This document shows positions 9,134-19,342 of a stretch of DNA of 33,196 bases, piece after piece. The position numbers and the translations under genes were made by a program. How positions within the stretch are numbered: the first letter of the stretch is position 1; each line of letters begins with the position of its first letter. Where the stretch lies: NCBI GenBank assembly GCA_018304045.1, contig JAGVWZ010000017.1, forward strand, positions 1 to 33,196, given 5' to 3'. This DNA comes from Candidatus Pacearchaeota archaeon. Lineage in GTDB: Archaea > Nanobdellota > Nanobdellia > Pacearchaeales > GW2011-AR1. Below the pieces are notes generated by a model. The model did not search any database. It saw only the letters and a list, made by a program, of their open reading frames with translations, and was not told where the DNA came from.

Positions 9134-12100
9134 CTACCAATTAAACGAACAATCTTTGCACAAATCAGCAACAGCCCAACCTACAAGATGATTACAAGAT
9201 CTTCCATCTGCATTATATAAGAATAAATCAGCCTGCAATCTTCCACAAAATTCATTATTATATTGTGTTACAGGTATTTCAATAATCTTTGATTGTTTAG
9301 GTGCAAGTATGGTAGTTACCATGCCAAGTCTTTTACAGTTTTGTTGAAGTGTTTCAGGATCATCTCTTTCTCCATTAAATTGTTTATCAGGATAATATTC
9401 TAAACAAACTCCAGAAGGAGTTCCAGCATGACTAGGACATCTGCAAGCATAGGCTTCATAGGTTATTGTATTAAAATCATCATGATCATCATTAGTAAGC
9501 ATAACTTTGTAAACATAAGTCGCATTAGCATCAATTGTCGTACCAATAGAATGTGCTTCAATATCACATTGTTCATTATCCTGCACAAGTGCTTGAGCAC
9601 ATATATGAAGATTAATACATTTTCCATTTAAATTACATCCATATCCATTTTGACATCCACCACAACTTACTGTTCCACCACATCCATCACTCCAACTACC
9701 GCATTGTTTTTCTAATTGAGAACATGTTTTTGGAACACAACTATCAATGCATTGTCCATTAGTACAAACTTGATTTTGTGTACATGTCTGATTTAACATG
9801 TCTGTAGTTGAATTTGAACAATAACTACTTGCTGTTCCAGGATTATTGCATGTGAAAGTTAAATATTTTTGGAAAACATTATTATTTTGACAGAATAATC
9901 CATTAATCCAGCTATTTGTTCCACAATCTGAATTAATAGTACATGTTATATTTGTAATGCATTGTCCATTTGTACATCCATAAGCACAAGTTTGAACAAG
10001 TGTTTCTTCAACATGACTGCTGCTTACACAAGCATTATTTGAACATCCTTTGTCATAGCAAATTTTTGATTTGTAAACATCACTTCCCTTGCAATAATTT
10101 TCACCATAATTATCACAATAATTTTCACCACAATTATTAATCATTTGCTGAGTTGCATTTACAACACAATAACTATTTGTTGTTCCGGGATTCAAACATT
10201 TAGCAATCTGATAATTCTTGAAAACATCATTAAGCATGCAATATTCGCTTCCAAAAAATCCAGTAAATCCACAATCATTGTCATTGACACAATTTACAAG
10301 AACATTAGAACAATAGCTTTGAGGTGTTGCAGGATTATTACATGTATCAATAGTATAAACATTATTATCATTACAATCTGCATTTGTTGAACAATTTATA
10401 TTAACATTAATACATTGACCATTGCTGCATTGTTGATTAGCCAAACAATCTTGTTTTAATTGTAATTGAGTTGAATTACTGCAAGAACTTAATGCAGTGC
10501 CAGGATTATTACAAGCAAAAGTTATATAATTTTGGAAAACATCATTATTTTGGCAAACAAGATTACCAATCCAACCATTTGTTCCACAATTATCATTACT
10601 CCAACATACAATATTATTACATTGACCATTTTCACATACTTGTCCATTAGCACATTCTTGTTTTAATACATCACTTAAACCATTTGAACATGAACTTAAT
10701 ACAGTGCCAGGATTATTGCAAGTATAAGTTCTGTATTTATCATAAACATCATTATCTTTACAAAATAATTGATTCAAGAAACCATTTGTTCCACATTGAC
10801 TATCTAAATTGCATATAACATCAAGACATTGTCCATTTGTGCATACTTGTCCTGCAGCACAATTTCCATTATTCTCATCAATCAAGCCATCACAATCATC
10901 ATCAATACCATTGCATATTTCAACTGCATTAGGATGTACATTTGGATTATTATCATTGCAATCAAAAGGTTTTCCATCATCACCAGGAGTTCCAGGATTG
11001 CAAGTGTCATAAGTATCTTGATCATTATCAACACAATTATTTTGATTACATACACCATTACTACATCCATAGCTACAAGTTTGTTTTAATTGAGCAACAA
11101 TATTGTTAGTACAACTTGACTGAGAAGTGCCAGGATTATTGCAAGTATAAGTTTTATAATTTTGGAAAACATTATTATTCTGACAGAATAATCCGTCAAT
11201 CCAACCATCTACACCACATTGTGAATTTGAACTGCATGCTATTGGATTATGCTGGCAAGCACTTTGTTGTGTTCCAGGATTTAAGCAAACATCCTGAGTA
11301 TTTGCATTATTGTCATTACAATCACTATTACTACTACAAGCAATATTTATGCAAACTCCACTTGAACATATTTGCCCTGATCCACATGTTTGTTTTAATT
11401 GAGGATTTAATGAACTTGAACAAGAACTACTAGTTGTTCCAGGACTATTGCATGTATAAGTTATGAAATTTTGATAAGCATTTCCATATTGGCAGAATAA
11501 ATCTCCAACAAATCCATTTGTTCCACATTGTGAATTTGTATTGCAATTTATAGCAGTATGCCCACAATAACTAGAAGTTGTTCCAGGATTCAAACATTGA
11601 TCAAAAGTCATTGGATTATTATCATTGCAATCAAAATCATTATTACAAACAATATTTACACATTGCCCATTATTGCATGATTGGCCCTGTCCGCAATTCT
11701 GTTTTAATTGAGGATCTGTTGAGCTTGAACAATAGCTATTAGTTGTTCCAGGGCTATTACATGTATAAGTTCTGTAATTTTGGAAAAGTCCATTATTACT
11801 GCAGAATAAATCTCCAACAAATCCATTTGTTCCACATTGTGAATTTGAACTGCAAGTTATAAAATTATATTGACAAGAACTTGAAGGAGTTCCAGGATTT
11901 AGGCAAACATCTTGGGTATTTGCATTATTGTCATTGCAGTCTGAATTTGATTTGCATTTTACATTAACACATTGCCCATTTGAACATCCATAATTGCATA
12001 CTTCAACAATTTCTTCTTCAAGTGAATTAGTTTCCACACACTGGCCATTTGCACATCCATTATTCTTGCAAGTTCTTAAATGATAAATATTTCCATTCTT

Positions 12101-14488
12101 GCAATAATTTCCTTGCCATTTATCACAATAACTATCTCCACAACCATTTAATAGATTTGAATTTACAAACACAGAACAATAACTATTGCTTGTTCCAGGA
12201 TTAATACATTGAGATTTTTGGAAATTCTTGAAAACACTGCTTCCTACACAGAATTCACTTCCAAAATATCCAGTTATTCCACAATCAGCATTTGCATTGC
12301 AATTTATAGCAGTATGACTGCAATAAGCAGATTGTGTTCCCTGATTATTACATTGATCTTTTGTTAATGTATTTCCATCATCACAATCAATATCATTATT
12401 GCATGAAACTTCTTTGCATTGTCCTTTGAAACAAACACCAGCACATTTTTGAATGAATTTTGAACTAATAGACGACATACAATTGCTTAATGCAGTTCCA
12501 GGATTAGCACAAGAGAATTGCTGGTAATCTTGATAAACATCATTACCAGTACAATATTTATTTCCAATAAATTTGTCAATACCACAACTTAAATTATTAA
12601 AGCAAGATAAACATTCACCACCAACGCATTGGAATTCACAATATTCTGATAATATTGGCATTTTAGTGTTTGTACAAGTACTCTGGCTTGTTCCAGGATT
12701 ATTACAAGTGTATGTAACAAAATCTTCAAAAGAATTTTGATTCATACAATATTTATTTCCATTAAACCCATTTATTCCGCAATCAAGATTTTTAGAACAA
12801 TGTATCACTTTATGTTCACAAGAACTTTGAGGTGTTCCAGGATTCAAACATTTATCCTCTGTATTTGAATTATTATCATTGCATTGAGCATCATTATAGC
12901 AAGTTATATTAACACATTCATTATTAAAACATTTATCAGCGCAATCCTCTATCATTTTATTTTCAGTAGAATTAGAACAACTGCTTATTCCAGTTCCAGG
13001 ATTATTACATTTGAATGTTATATATTTATCAAACAAATTATCACTTTGACAGAATAATTGATTTAAGAAACCATTTTGACCACATTCACCATCAGAATTA
13101 CAATTTACATTAAGACATTGGCCATTTGTGCAAACCTGACTGCCAGCGCATTGCTGTATTAATTGAGGAGAATTAACACTTGTACAGGTTGAATTAGAAG
13201 TTCCAGGATTATTACATGTGAAAACACTTGAATTTTGATAAACACTGTTACCAATACAATATTTATCATTTATCCCATCTATTCCACAATCAAGATTTTT
13301 TTTACATAATATTACTTTATGTTCGCAGGAACTATTTATTGTTCCAGGCAACAAGCATTTATCTTCTGTATTATTATTGCTATCATCACATTGAGAATCA
13401 TTGCTACAGATTATATTAAAGCATTGTCCACCACTACACAATTGATTTGAACTACAATTTGTTTTTACTAAATTAGAAGTTGTATTTGAACAAGAACTTA
13501 AAGAAGTTCCAGGATTATTGCATGTAAAAGTTAAATACTTTTGGAAAACATTATTGTTTTGACAGAATAATCCATCAACCCAGCCATCTACACCACAATC
13601 AGAATTATTATAGCATTTAACACATGCTCCATTAGAACATCCAACATCACATTCAGTTATTTTATTTGCAACAACATTTGCTAAGCATTTAGATTGAATA
13701 GTGCAATTGTTTAAACAACTATAGTCAGTTGTATTTTGATAAACACCTTTTCCAATACAATATTTACTTGAATTAGTAGTAGCTGGACAATCAGAATTAT
13801 TAGAACATACACTTCCAACAAAATTCAAGCAGTTCAAGAACATTTTTTTTGCATCTTCAGTCCAATAATCACTTTCAACAATTCCAAAAAAACAAATATT
13901 TCCATTAGTTAATTTACCATTCACAAGATGGGTTCCTTTTTTAGAATAACTAATAACATCACCAAGATCATAGCTATTTCCACTGTAGGTTCCTGCAATT
14001 TGAGTCATTTCAGAAGATTTATCATTCTTTCCAAGATAATAATAAGGTATTCCAACACTATTATAATCATAAACACCTTGAGTATAAACTTGTATAATAG
14101 AACCATTTTGTTTAACACTCATTGGTTCTGATCTTGCAAGATTTGAAATTCCCTCATTATCTGTCAGGCCCCAAACATAACCATGGTAATAATTAGTTAT
14201 CACAGTTGGATATTTTCCAATTGGAATCATAGAAGGATTTGTAAATCTTTCATCACCAACAAAAATAAATTTGTATTTTGAAAGATTAGTGCTTGCAACC
14301 TTGGATTCCTGTATCAGGTCAATACTTAGATTAAGCTGGTTCAATAAAACTTTTACATTATTGTCAATCTTAAAATTCTTATTGTAAATATAAGCAACAT
14401 CTGCTGCAGAAATCATGGGTATAAGAAAAATACTTAAGAATACCCAAGCTAAAATAAGCTTATTCAGAGCAACAACCTTTTTTCTCAT
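9134..14488 (-). CDS. 1784-aa secreted Cys-rich repeat protein with N-terminal ThuA/GATase-like domain
   Basis: Signal peptide; 13 copies of xCGxxGFxGxxFCxxNxVFQNYxTYTCNNPGTxxSxCS and 7 copies of xCNDNNxxTxDxCLNPGTxxSxCxHxxIxC; one PMBM-like segment (ICNGIDDDCDGLIDE); CGSWSDGCGGTVSCGGC motif near the C-terminus. Confidence 0.8.
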   Translation of the reverse strand: MRKKVVALNKLILAWVFLSIFLIPMISAADVAYIYNKNFKIDNNVKVLLNQLNLSIDLIQESKVASTNLSKYKFIFVGDERFTNPSMIPIGKYPTVITNYYHGYVWGLTDNEGISNLARSEPMSVKQNGSIIQVYTQGVYDYNSVGIPYYYLGKNDKSSEMTQIAGTYSGNSYDLGDVISYSKKGTHLVNGKLTNGNICFFGIVESDYWTEDAKKMFLNCLNFVGSVCSNNSDCPATTNSSKYCIGKGVYQNTTDYSCLNNCTIQSKCLANVVANKITECDVGCSNGACVKCYNNSDCGVDGWVDGLFCQNNNVFQKYLTFTCNNPGTSLSSCSNTTSNLVKTNCSSNQLCSGGQCFNIICSNDSQCDDSNNNTEDKCLLPGTINSSCEHKVILCKKNLDCGIDGINDKYCIGNSVYQNSSVFTCNNPGTSNSTCTSVNSPQLIQQCAGSQVCTNGQCLNVNCNSDGECGQNGFLNQLFCQSDNLFDKYITFKCNNPGTGISSCSNSTENKMIEDCADKCFNNECVNITCYNDAQCNDNNSNTEDKCLNPGTPQSSCEHKVIHCSKNLDCGINGFNGNKYCMNQNSFEDFVTYTCNNPGTSQSTCTNTKMPILSEYCEFQCVGGECLSCFNNLSCGIDKFIGNKYCTGNDVYQDYQQFSCANPGTALSNCMSSISSKFIQKCAGVCFKGQCKEVSCNNDIDCDDGNTLTKDQCNNQGTQSAYCSHTAINCNANADCGITGYFGSEFCVGSSVFKNFQKSQCINPGTSNSYCSVFVNSNLLNGCGDSYCDKWQGNYCKNGNIYHLRTCKNNGCANGQCVETNSLEEEIVEVCNYGCSNGQCVNVKCKSNSDCNDNNANTQDVCLNPGTPSSSCQYNFITCSSNSQCGTNGFVGDLFCSNNGLFQNYRTYTCNSPGTTNSYCSSSTDPQLKQNCGQGQSCNNGQCVNIVCNNDFDCNDNNPMTFDQCLNPGTTSSYCGHTAINCNTNSQCGTNGFVGDLFCQYGNAYQNFITYTCNSPGTTSSSCSSSLNPQLKQTCGSGQICSSGVCINIACSSNSDCNDNNANTQDVCLNPGTQQSACQHNPIACSSNSQCGVDGWIDGLFCQNNNVFQNYKTYTCNNPGTSQSSCTNNIVAQLKQTCSYGCSNGVCNQNNCVDNDQDTYDTCNPGTPGDDGKPFDCNDNNPNVHPNAVEICNGIDDDCDGLIDENNGNCAAGQVCTNGQCLDVICNLDSQCGTNGFLNQLFCKDNDVYDKYRTYTCNNPGTVLSSCSNGLSDVLKQECANGQVCENGQCNNIVCWSNDNCGTNGWIGNLVCQNNDVFQNYITFACNNPGTALSSCSNSTQLQLKQDCLANQQCSNGQCINVNINCSTNADCNDNNVYTIDTCNNPATPQSYCSNVLVNCVNDNDCGFTGFFGSEYCMLNDVFKNYQIAKCLNPGTTNSYCVVNATQQMINNCGENYCDNYGENYCKGSDVYKSKICYDKGCSNNACVSSSHVEETLVQTCAYGCTNGQCITNITCTINSDCGTNSWINGLFCQNNNVFQKYLTFTCNNPGTASSYCSNSTTDMLNQTCTQNQVCTNGQCIDSCVPKTCSQLEKQCGSWSDGCGGTVSCGGCQNGYGCNLNGKCINLHICAQALVQDNEQCDIEAHSIGTTIDANATYVYKVMLTNDDHDDFNTITYEAYACRCPSHAGTPSGVCLEYYPDKQFNGERDDPETLQQNCKRLGMVTTILAPKQSKIIEIPVTQYNNEFCGRLQADLFLYNADGRSCNHLVGWAVADLCKDCSFNW
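9700..13640 (-). repeat. coding Cys-rich tandem repeats (approximate bounds)
   Basis: Alternating long and short Cys repeats in the translation; first and last long repeats nearly identical at DNA level (9838-9900 versus 13510-13570). Confidence 0.75.
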
Positions 14489-14696
14489 AAGAAAATCTTA
14501 TTTACAAATCTTATATAAAAGTATCTTACTACTCAACAACGCAAAAAAATATTTACCTAACAAAATAGATTTTTGTTTTATATAAAACAAATTAATAGCT
14601 ATAAAATAGAACTGTTTCTCAAATATGTAATTGAAAAATATATAAGAAAAGTATATATCCATCTTTTCACGACGAGAAAATAAAAAATATAACTAA

Positions 14697-14980
14697 TCAG
14701 TAATGTCTAATGACAATAAATGCAAATCATTATAGATTAATAACTTAACATGCATAACAAACTAATTTTACAAATATTAATAATGTATTACTAATCTAAT
14801 CTGCATGACTAACTCCTCTTGCAAATATTAATAACATTATTTATTTAATCAGTAATATCTAATAACAATGATAATAAATCCTAAGAATAAAATAAGTGTC
14901 CAATCTAGCAAACATTAACAATATTGTCTACATAACAAACTAATTTTACAAACATTAACAATACATTATAAAAAATAAGA
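14697..14980 (+). repeat. two tandem degenerate copies of the intergenic leader-like repeat
   Basis: AATCAGTAATRTCTAATRACAAT occurs at about 14698 and 14849; CATAACAAACTAATTTTACAAAYATTAAYAAT occurs at about 14752 and 14933. Confidence 0.65.
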
Positions 14981-14996
14981 AAAAAATAAGAAAAAA

Positions 14997-15923
14997 TTAA
15001 GGGTCAACTCTGATATTTTTTATCATTCCATAATCTTCATTTCCAGCAAGATCTTTTGCTATTATTTCTATATCATGGAATCCAGGACAGAAATTTCTAT
15101 ATGCATTGCATCTTGAATTAACATTAAGCTTAGTGCATAATACTCCTTCTTTAACTCCATTTGAATTACATGAACTATAATCTTTGTATATTACTTCCTT
15201 TATGTTTTTTTCATCAATATCAATTGAAAAACTGACTTTTGATCCACGAACAGAATGATCAATATTTTCTATTACTGGTTTAATAGTATCAACAATCAAT
15301 CTTTCTTTTTTAGAATCAACTGAATTTCCAGCATTGTCAGTTAATTTAAACCACATTTCAATTGGTTGGTTTTGACATTGCTCTAAATCAATATCTGAAA
15401 AAACACAGGTTTCTTTTTTACCAGAATCACAATCTTCCCTCAATATTCCATGGATTTCACATCCGAATTCATAAAGCAGTTCTACACTCTTTAAATCAGT
15501 TTCAGCATATGTAACACTAATATCCTTCCCATTAGTATATTTTGTTTTTAATGCAGACATATTTGTCTTTAAAACTTTTGGAAGAGTTGTATCAACAAAA
15601 AATCTTACCTCATCAGAAAAAGTAATATCTCCATCTTCAACAAATTTCACCCAAAAAACATTCTCACCTTCCTTGGCTTTTATTAAACTTCTGCATTCAG
15701 TTGTATCTTTGCACAACACAGTTCCACCTTCCTGAGAATTAGAAGTTCTAGTTAAATAAAAACTTCCCAAATCATCTGAATTAACATATAATGGAACAAG
15801 TCTGGAATTATACATATCATCCAATGGACTTGCTATGCTAATGTCAGCATATGTCAAAGGAATTATCACTAAGACCAATGCGTATAAAACAACAGCTACC
15901 AACAATATTTTTTTTATCACCAC
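14997..15923 (-). CDS. secreted Ig-like protein
   Basis: 308 aa; signal peptide, DTTLPKVLKT/DTIKPVIENI beta-domain boundaries, paired Cys. Confidence 0.7.
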   Translation of the reverse strand: MVIKKILLVAVVLYALVLVIIPLTYADISIASPLDDMYNSRLVPLYVNSDDLGSFYLTRTSNSQEGGTVLCKDTTECRSLIKAKEGENVFWVKFVEDGDITFSDEVRFFVDTTLPKVLKTNMSALKTKYTNGKDISVTYAETDLKSVELLYEFGCEIHGILREDCDSGKKETCVFSDIDLEQCQNQPIEMWFKLTDNAGNSVDSKKERLIVDTIKPVIENIDHSVRGSKVSFSIDIDEKNIKEVIYKDYSSCNSNGVKEGVLCTKLNVNSRCNAYRNFCPGFHDIEIIAKDLAGNEDYGMIKNIRVDP

Positions 15924-16080
15924 TTTTTTATCACCCCCTTACAATCATGTAATTTACATTTATGTAATAAACATTAATGTAATTGCAACATGTAATAACA
16001 AGAATAACATATTTTTCTATATAAATCTAATTTACCACTTAAATCAGATAAAAAAATAAAAATAAATTAAAAGAAAAAAA

Positions 16081-16995
16081 TTAAAAAACAGTAAAGTTTA
16101 GCATAGTCTTATTTATATTTCCAGCTTTGTCACTTACTGTAATGTTAAGTTTATGGTCTCCATTACAAAACTTTTTTACATTAACGCAAATTCCTTGCCG
16201 AATCTCACTGCATAAAATACCAGAAGTTACATTAACTTCACAAGTACTTTCATCTAAATAAGATATCTCATCAAAATTCCTTTCCTGAATTTCAAAAACA
16301 AATCTAACTCTGCTTAATCCCTGTGGATTTGCAGAAGAACTGATTATTTTCGGATGAGTTAGATCAACTTCTACAATTTTCTTGCTTGAAGAAATTGTAT
16401 TTGCCTTATCTGAAATATCATACCAGAAACTAATAGGATAACCATCAAATCCTGACAGATTAAGACTGTTAGTAAAATCACAAACTACCCCAGTTCCATT
16501 AAAACATTCAGTCTTGCTTTTAGAAATATTTTTAATATTCTTTAATCTTCCATAATAAAGAATTATGTTTTCTAAATCACTCTCACTATAGTTTATCAAA
16601 AATTTAGAATTATTAGAAATAATTTTATCCAATTTGTAAAAACTATTGATTTTTGGTTTTGCACTATCAATTGAAATATTAACCTCTTTTTTAGCACTAT
16701 TACCATAAACATCAGAAAACCTAAAGACTAGAACATTAGGCCCATCATTAAATCTTATATTATTAACACATTCTTTTGCTTTATTGCACATTTTAATACT
16801 AGCAAAAGGATTTTCATCATAACTATAAGAAAAATCTCCCTTAAGACTAGAATTATCAGTAGTAATATTAAACATCAATCTAGTTGAGTTAAAAACTTTT
16901 GATGTATTTGGACTATTAATCTTTATATCTAATGAAAAAATAAAGGTCAGATTTAGTAATACTAAAACAAACAACATAAAAAATATCTTTTTCAT
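16081..16995 (-). CDS. secreted Ig-like protein, paralog of the 14997-15923 product
   Basis: 304 aa; same architecture, e.g. YSESDLENIILYYG versus YAETDLKSVELLYEFG and the C-terminal ...C.G.H...I...D.AGN. Confidence 0.7.
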   Translation of the reverse strand: MKKIFFMLFVLVLLNLTFIFSLDIKINSPNTSKVFNSTRLMFNITTDNSSLKGDFSYSYDENPFASIKMCNKAKECVNNIRFNDGPNVLVFRFSDVYGNSAKKEVNISIDSAKPKINSFYKLDKIISNNSKFLINYSESDLENIILYYGRLKNIKNISKSKTECFNGTGVVCDFTNSLNLSGFDGYPISFWYDISDKANTISSSKKIVEVDLTHPKIISSSANPQGLSRVRFVFEIQERNFDEISYLDESTCEVNVTSGILCSEIRQGICVNVKKFCNGDHKLNITVSDKAGNINKTMLNFTVF

Positions 16996-17116
16996 TATAT
17001 TACCCCCTTTCAGCTTTTATATCAAGTATATCCCAATATACTATATCAAAAAACAGCTTTTCCTATATAAACATTGTTTACCACTCAAGTCAAATGAAAA
17101 ATAAGAAAAAACTATT

Positions 17117-17291
17117 AATCACCAAATCCTTCGGATTTGTACCCACACATAATGCTTCAGGAATTTTTAATTCCTGATAGTGCTCAGAAATCCATAAAAG
17201 ATTTCTGACATGTGGGTTTGTAAGTGATTTGGGGAGAACCAGAAAAAATCCAAGTAACTTAAGACCACTACATAAATGTAGTGGATTTTTT
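17117..17291 (+). ncRNA. multi-branched structured RNA candidate with terminal hairpin and T-run
   Basis: Outer stem AATCAC (17117-17122)/GTGATT (17224-17229); hairpin CAAATCC/GGATTTG (17123-17139); ACCCACA (17141-17147)/TGTGGGT (17211-17217) enclosing 9-bp hairpins 17157-17177 and 17184-17208; terminator 17265-17291. Confidence 0.55.
17265..17291 (+). terminator. intrinsic-terminator-like hairpin
   Basis: CCACTACA-TAAA-TGTAGTGG followed by A and T6. Confidence 0.6.
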
Positions 17292-17375
17292 ATGTGTATT
17301 AATAAAGTAATTTATTATAGGCAATTCAAAAAAAAATAATGTACCTATTCCCTATAAAATTAATAATAACAAAAA

Positions 17376-18254
17376 CTAGCAAGCACCCTGATTAAAATTA
17401 ACATCCATATATTCAATCTGAACATTCTTACCAATAACATCCAAACTTCCGGTTCTTTTATCAAGAAGAAGCACTGATTTTTCTTCTATTTCAGACCCAA
17501 GTCCAATTTTATATTTTCCAGAAACAGAAACAGCAGTATGATTAACATCTCTTTCTATAGGTCGGTCTATAACAGTGAACTTATAGCTGAAAGTTGTTCT
17601 TCCTTTTTGCCCAGTAATATAACCTGTACCAGGTCTTGCTCCTTTTTGAGGTATATAAAAATTTATCTTATTAATTTCACCAAAATTAGTTCCACCAACC
17701 TCTGCATCGCCATTCTTTGCCCTTATTGAACAATATTTTGTTTGATTATCATATCCAGGAAACAAAACATTCAATGTTTTGCCAGCAATAGAATTCAATG
17801 CACTGTTTCCAGACATTACAACCAAAGAAGTTTTGTATAAACCCGCAAAATTAACACTAGTGTTATAGGTTATATTATATTTTAAATCACTATTATTTCC
17901 ATAATAACCAGACAAACAATCATTTTCATAACCACTATATAACAAACAATTAGAAATCTTTTGTATGATAATTCCATTGCAACCTTCAATTATTTCACCG
18001 TTTGGTTTGAATTTACAGATTATATCCAAAGGACCCATTAGTTTTAATTGAATTGATGTAATATTTGCTCTGTCCTGCGGTTCAATTTGGATTGAAGCAG
18101 TAAAATTTACTATTTCTCCTTTATTAACATTTTCATCTGAAATATTAAAGCTCAAAATATATGCTTGAGCAGGAGCAGAAATTAGTAATGCAATTAGAAC
18201 ACCGAGGGTGATAATCAATGCGAAAATCTTTGTAACGTTCCTCTTTTGGATCAT
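17376..18254 (-). CDS. secreted protein, paralogous N-terminal domain to the 19961-20926 product
   Basis: 292 aa; signal peptide; LSFNISDENVNKGEIVNFTASI...GCNGI(I) resembles LNFDVKNNNVEKGQKVIFDVSI...GCNGMT. Confidence 0.65.
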   Translation of the reverse strand: MIQKRNVTKIFALIITLGVLIALLISAPAQAYILSFNISDENVNKGEIVNFTASIQIEPQDRANITSIQLKLMGPLDIICKFKPNGEIIEGCNGIIIQKISNCLLYSGYENDCLSGYYGNNSDLKYNITYNTSVNFAGLYKTSLVVMSGNSALNSIAGKTLNVLFPGYDNQTKYCSIRAKNGDAEVGGTNFGEINKINFYIPQKGARPGTGYITGQKGRTTFSYKFTVIDRPIERDVNHTAVSVSGKYKIGLGSEIEEKSVLLLDKRTGSLDVIGKNVQIEYMDVNFNQGAC

Positions 18255-18467
18255 TTTTTGTACCTATTTTTTATACACTTTTATTCTTTTTTAATTAATA
18301 GAAACATGACTTCTATATAAATTCGATTTATTAATCAATAGTAGTAAAAGAAAAAATAAGAAAAAAATAATTTTTAATAACTATCACTATTAAATATTAA
18401 CACAAGTATTATAAACTCACCTCTGAAATTTTTTCACAAAATCTAAAAAAAATTTTATAAAATCAAA

Positions 18468-19163
18468 TCACCCAAATCTTGCCCTAACAGGATTATTTTC
18501 TTTCCAACCAAGCATTCTTGCAGATTCCAATGGCTGTTGAGTTAAAAAATTTCCAGAATAATACCATTCTTTCCTTCTTCTAGAAACAACATCAGCAGCA
18601 GGCTTAAAATGAAGTATTCTCACAGGAGCTGCAGTAGAAACATAACTCTCTGGAAATTTCATTCCCTCATAGCAATCAAGTCCAAACTCCTCATCTTTAA
18701 CATATTCTGCACCATCAACATCAAAAAGCCTCGGATTTAAACCACACTCATCATTATAGCAACTACCATCTGCATAAAAAGTCTTGAACTCAAAATTAAA
18801 TCCATTAACAGGATTTGCTCTAACAAATCTTCTTAATACATCAAAACTTTCATGTTCAATTAACTCATCTGCATCAAGTACAAGTGCTCTTCTAGTCCTA
18901 ACCTGTGAAAGTGCAAAATTTCTAGTTTGAGAAAATCCATTGAATTTATAATCATAAATCCTCAAATGTGCATATTCTCTTTGAAGTCTTTTAAGAATCT
19001 TCAAAGTTCTATCAATACTTCCAGTATCAACAACAACAGCCCCAAGAACATGAGGTAATGTAGCTCTTAACCATTTCTCAATCCCACCTGCAGAATTATG
19101 CTCCTCATCTCTTACAATAGAGCAGAGAGTTGCATTAGGAATTACAGCATCTTGTTTTGCCAT
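18468..19163 (-). CDS. family 2-like glycosyltransferase
   Basis: 231 aa; LCSIVRDEE, VVVDTGSIDRT, FSQTRNFAL, RALVLDADE. Confidence 0.8.
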   Translation of the reverse strand: MAKQDAVIPNATLCSIVRDEEHNSAGGIEKWLRATLPHVLGAVVVDTGSIDRTLKILKRLQREYAHLRIYDYKFNGFSQTRNFALSQVRTRRALVLDADELIEHESFDVLRRFVRANPVNGFNFEFKTFYADGSCYNDECGLNPRLFDVDGAEYVKDEEFGLDCYEGMKFPESYVSTAAPVRILHFKPAADVVSRRRKEWYYSGNFLTQQPLESARMLGWKENNPVRARFG

Positions 19164-19342
19164 TAAAATTCTTAGAGAAATTCATTTAAATAATTAGTGT
19201 ATCGATACATTATCTATTAACCTATCCAACTAAAGTAATATATTTTAATCTTGCCTTACACTAAAAACTAAACAAACTCTTAGAAATCTCATAAATGAGA
19301 TTTAAAATACTTTTACAGATACCAATTTTACAGCTGAATCAA

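Noticed and set aside
10809-11433. Several overlapping ORFs on both strands
   Set aside because: They are alternate-frame reads of the Cys-rich repeat gene on the minus strand.
19198-19209. TGTATCGATACA palindrome upstream of the 18468-19163 gene
   Set aside because: Could be an operator, but a single 12-bp palindrome in AT-rich sequence is weak evidence, so it was not promoted.
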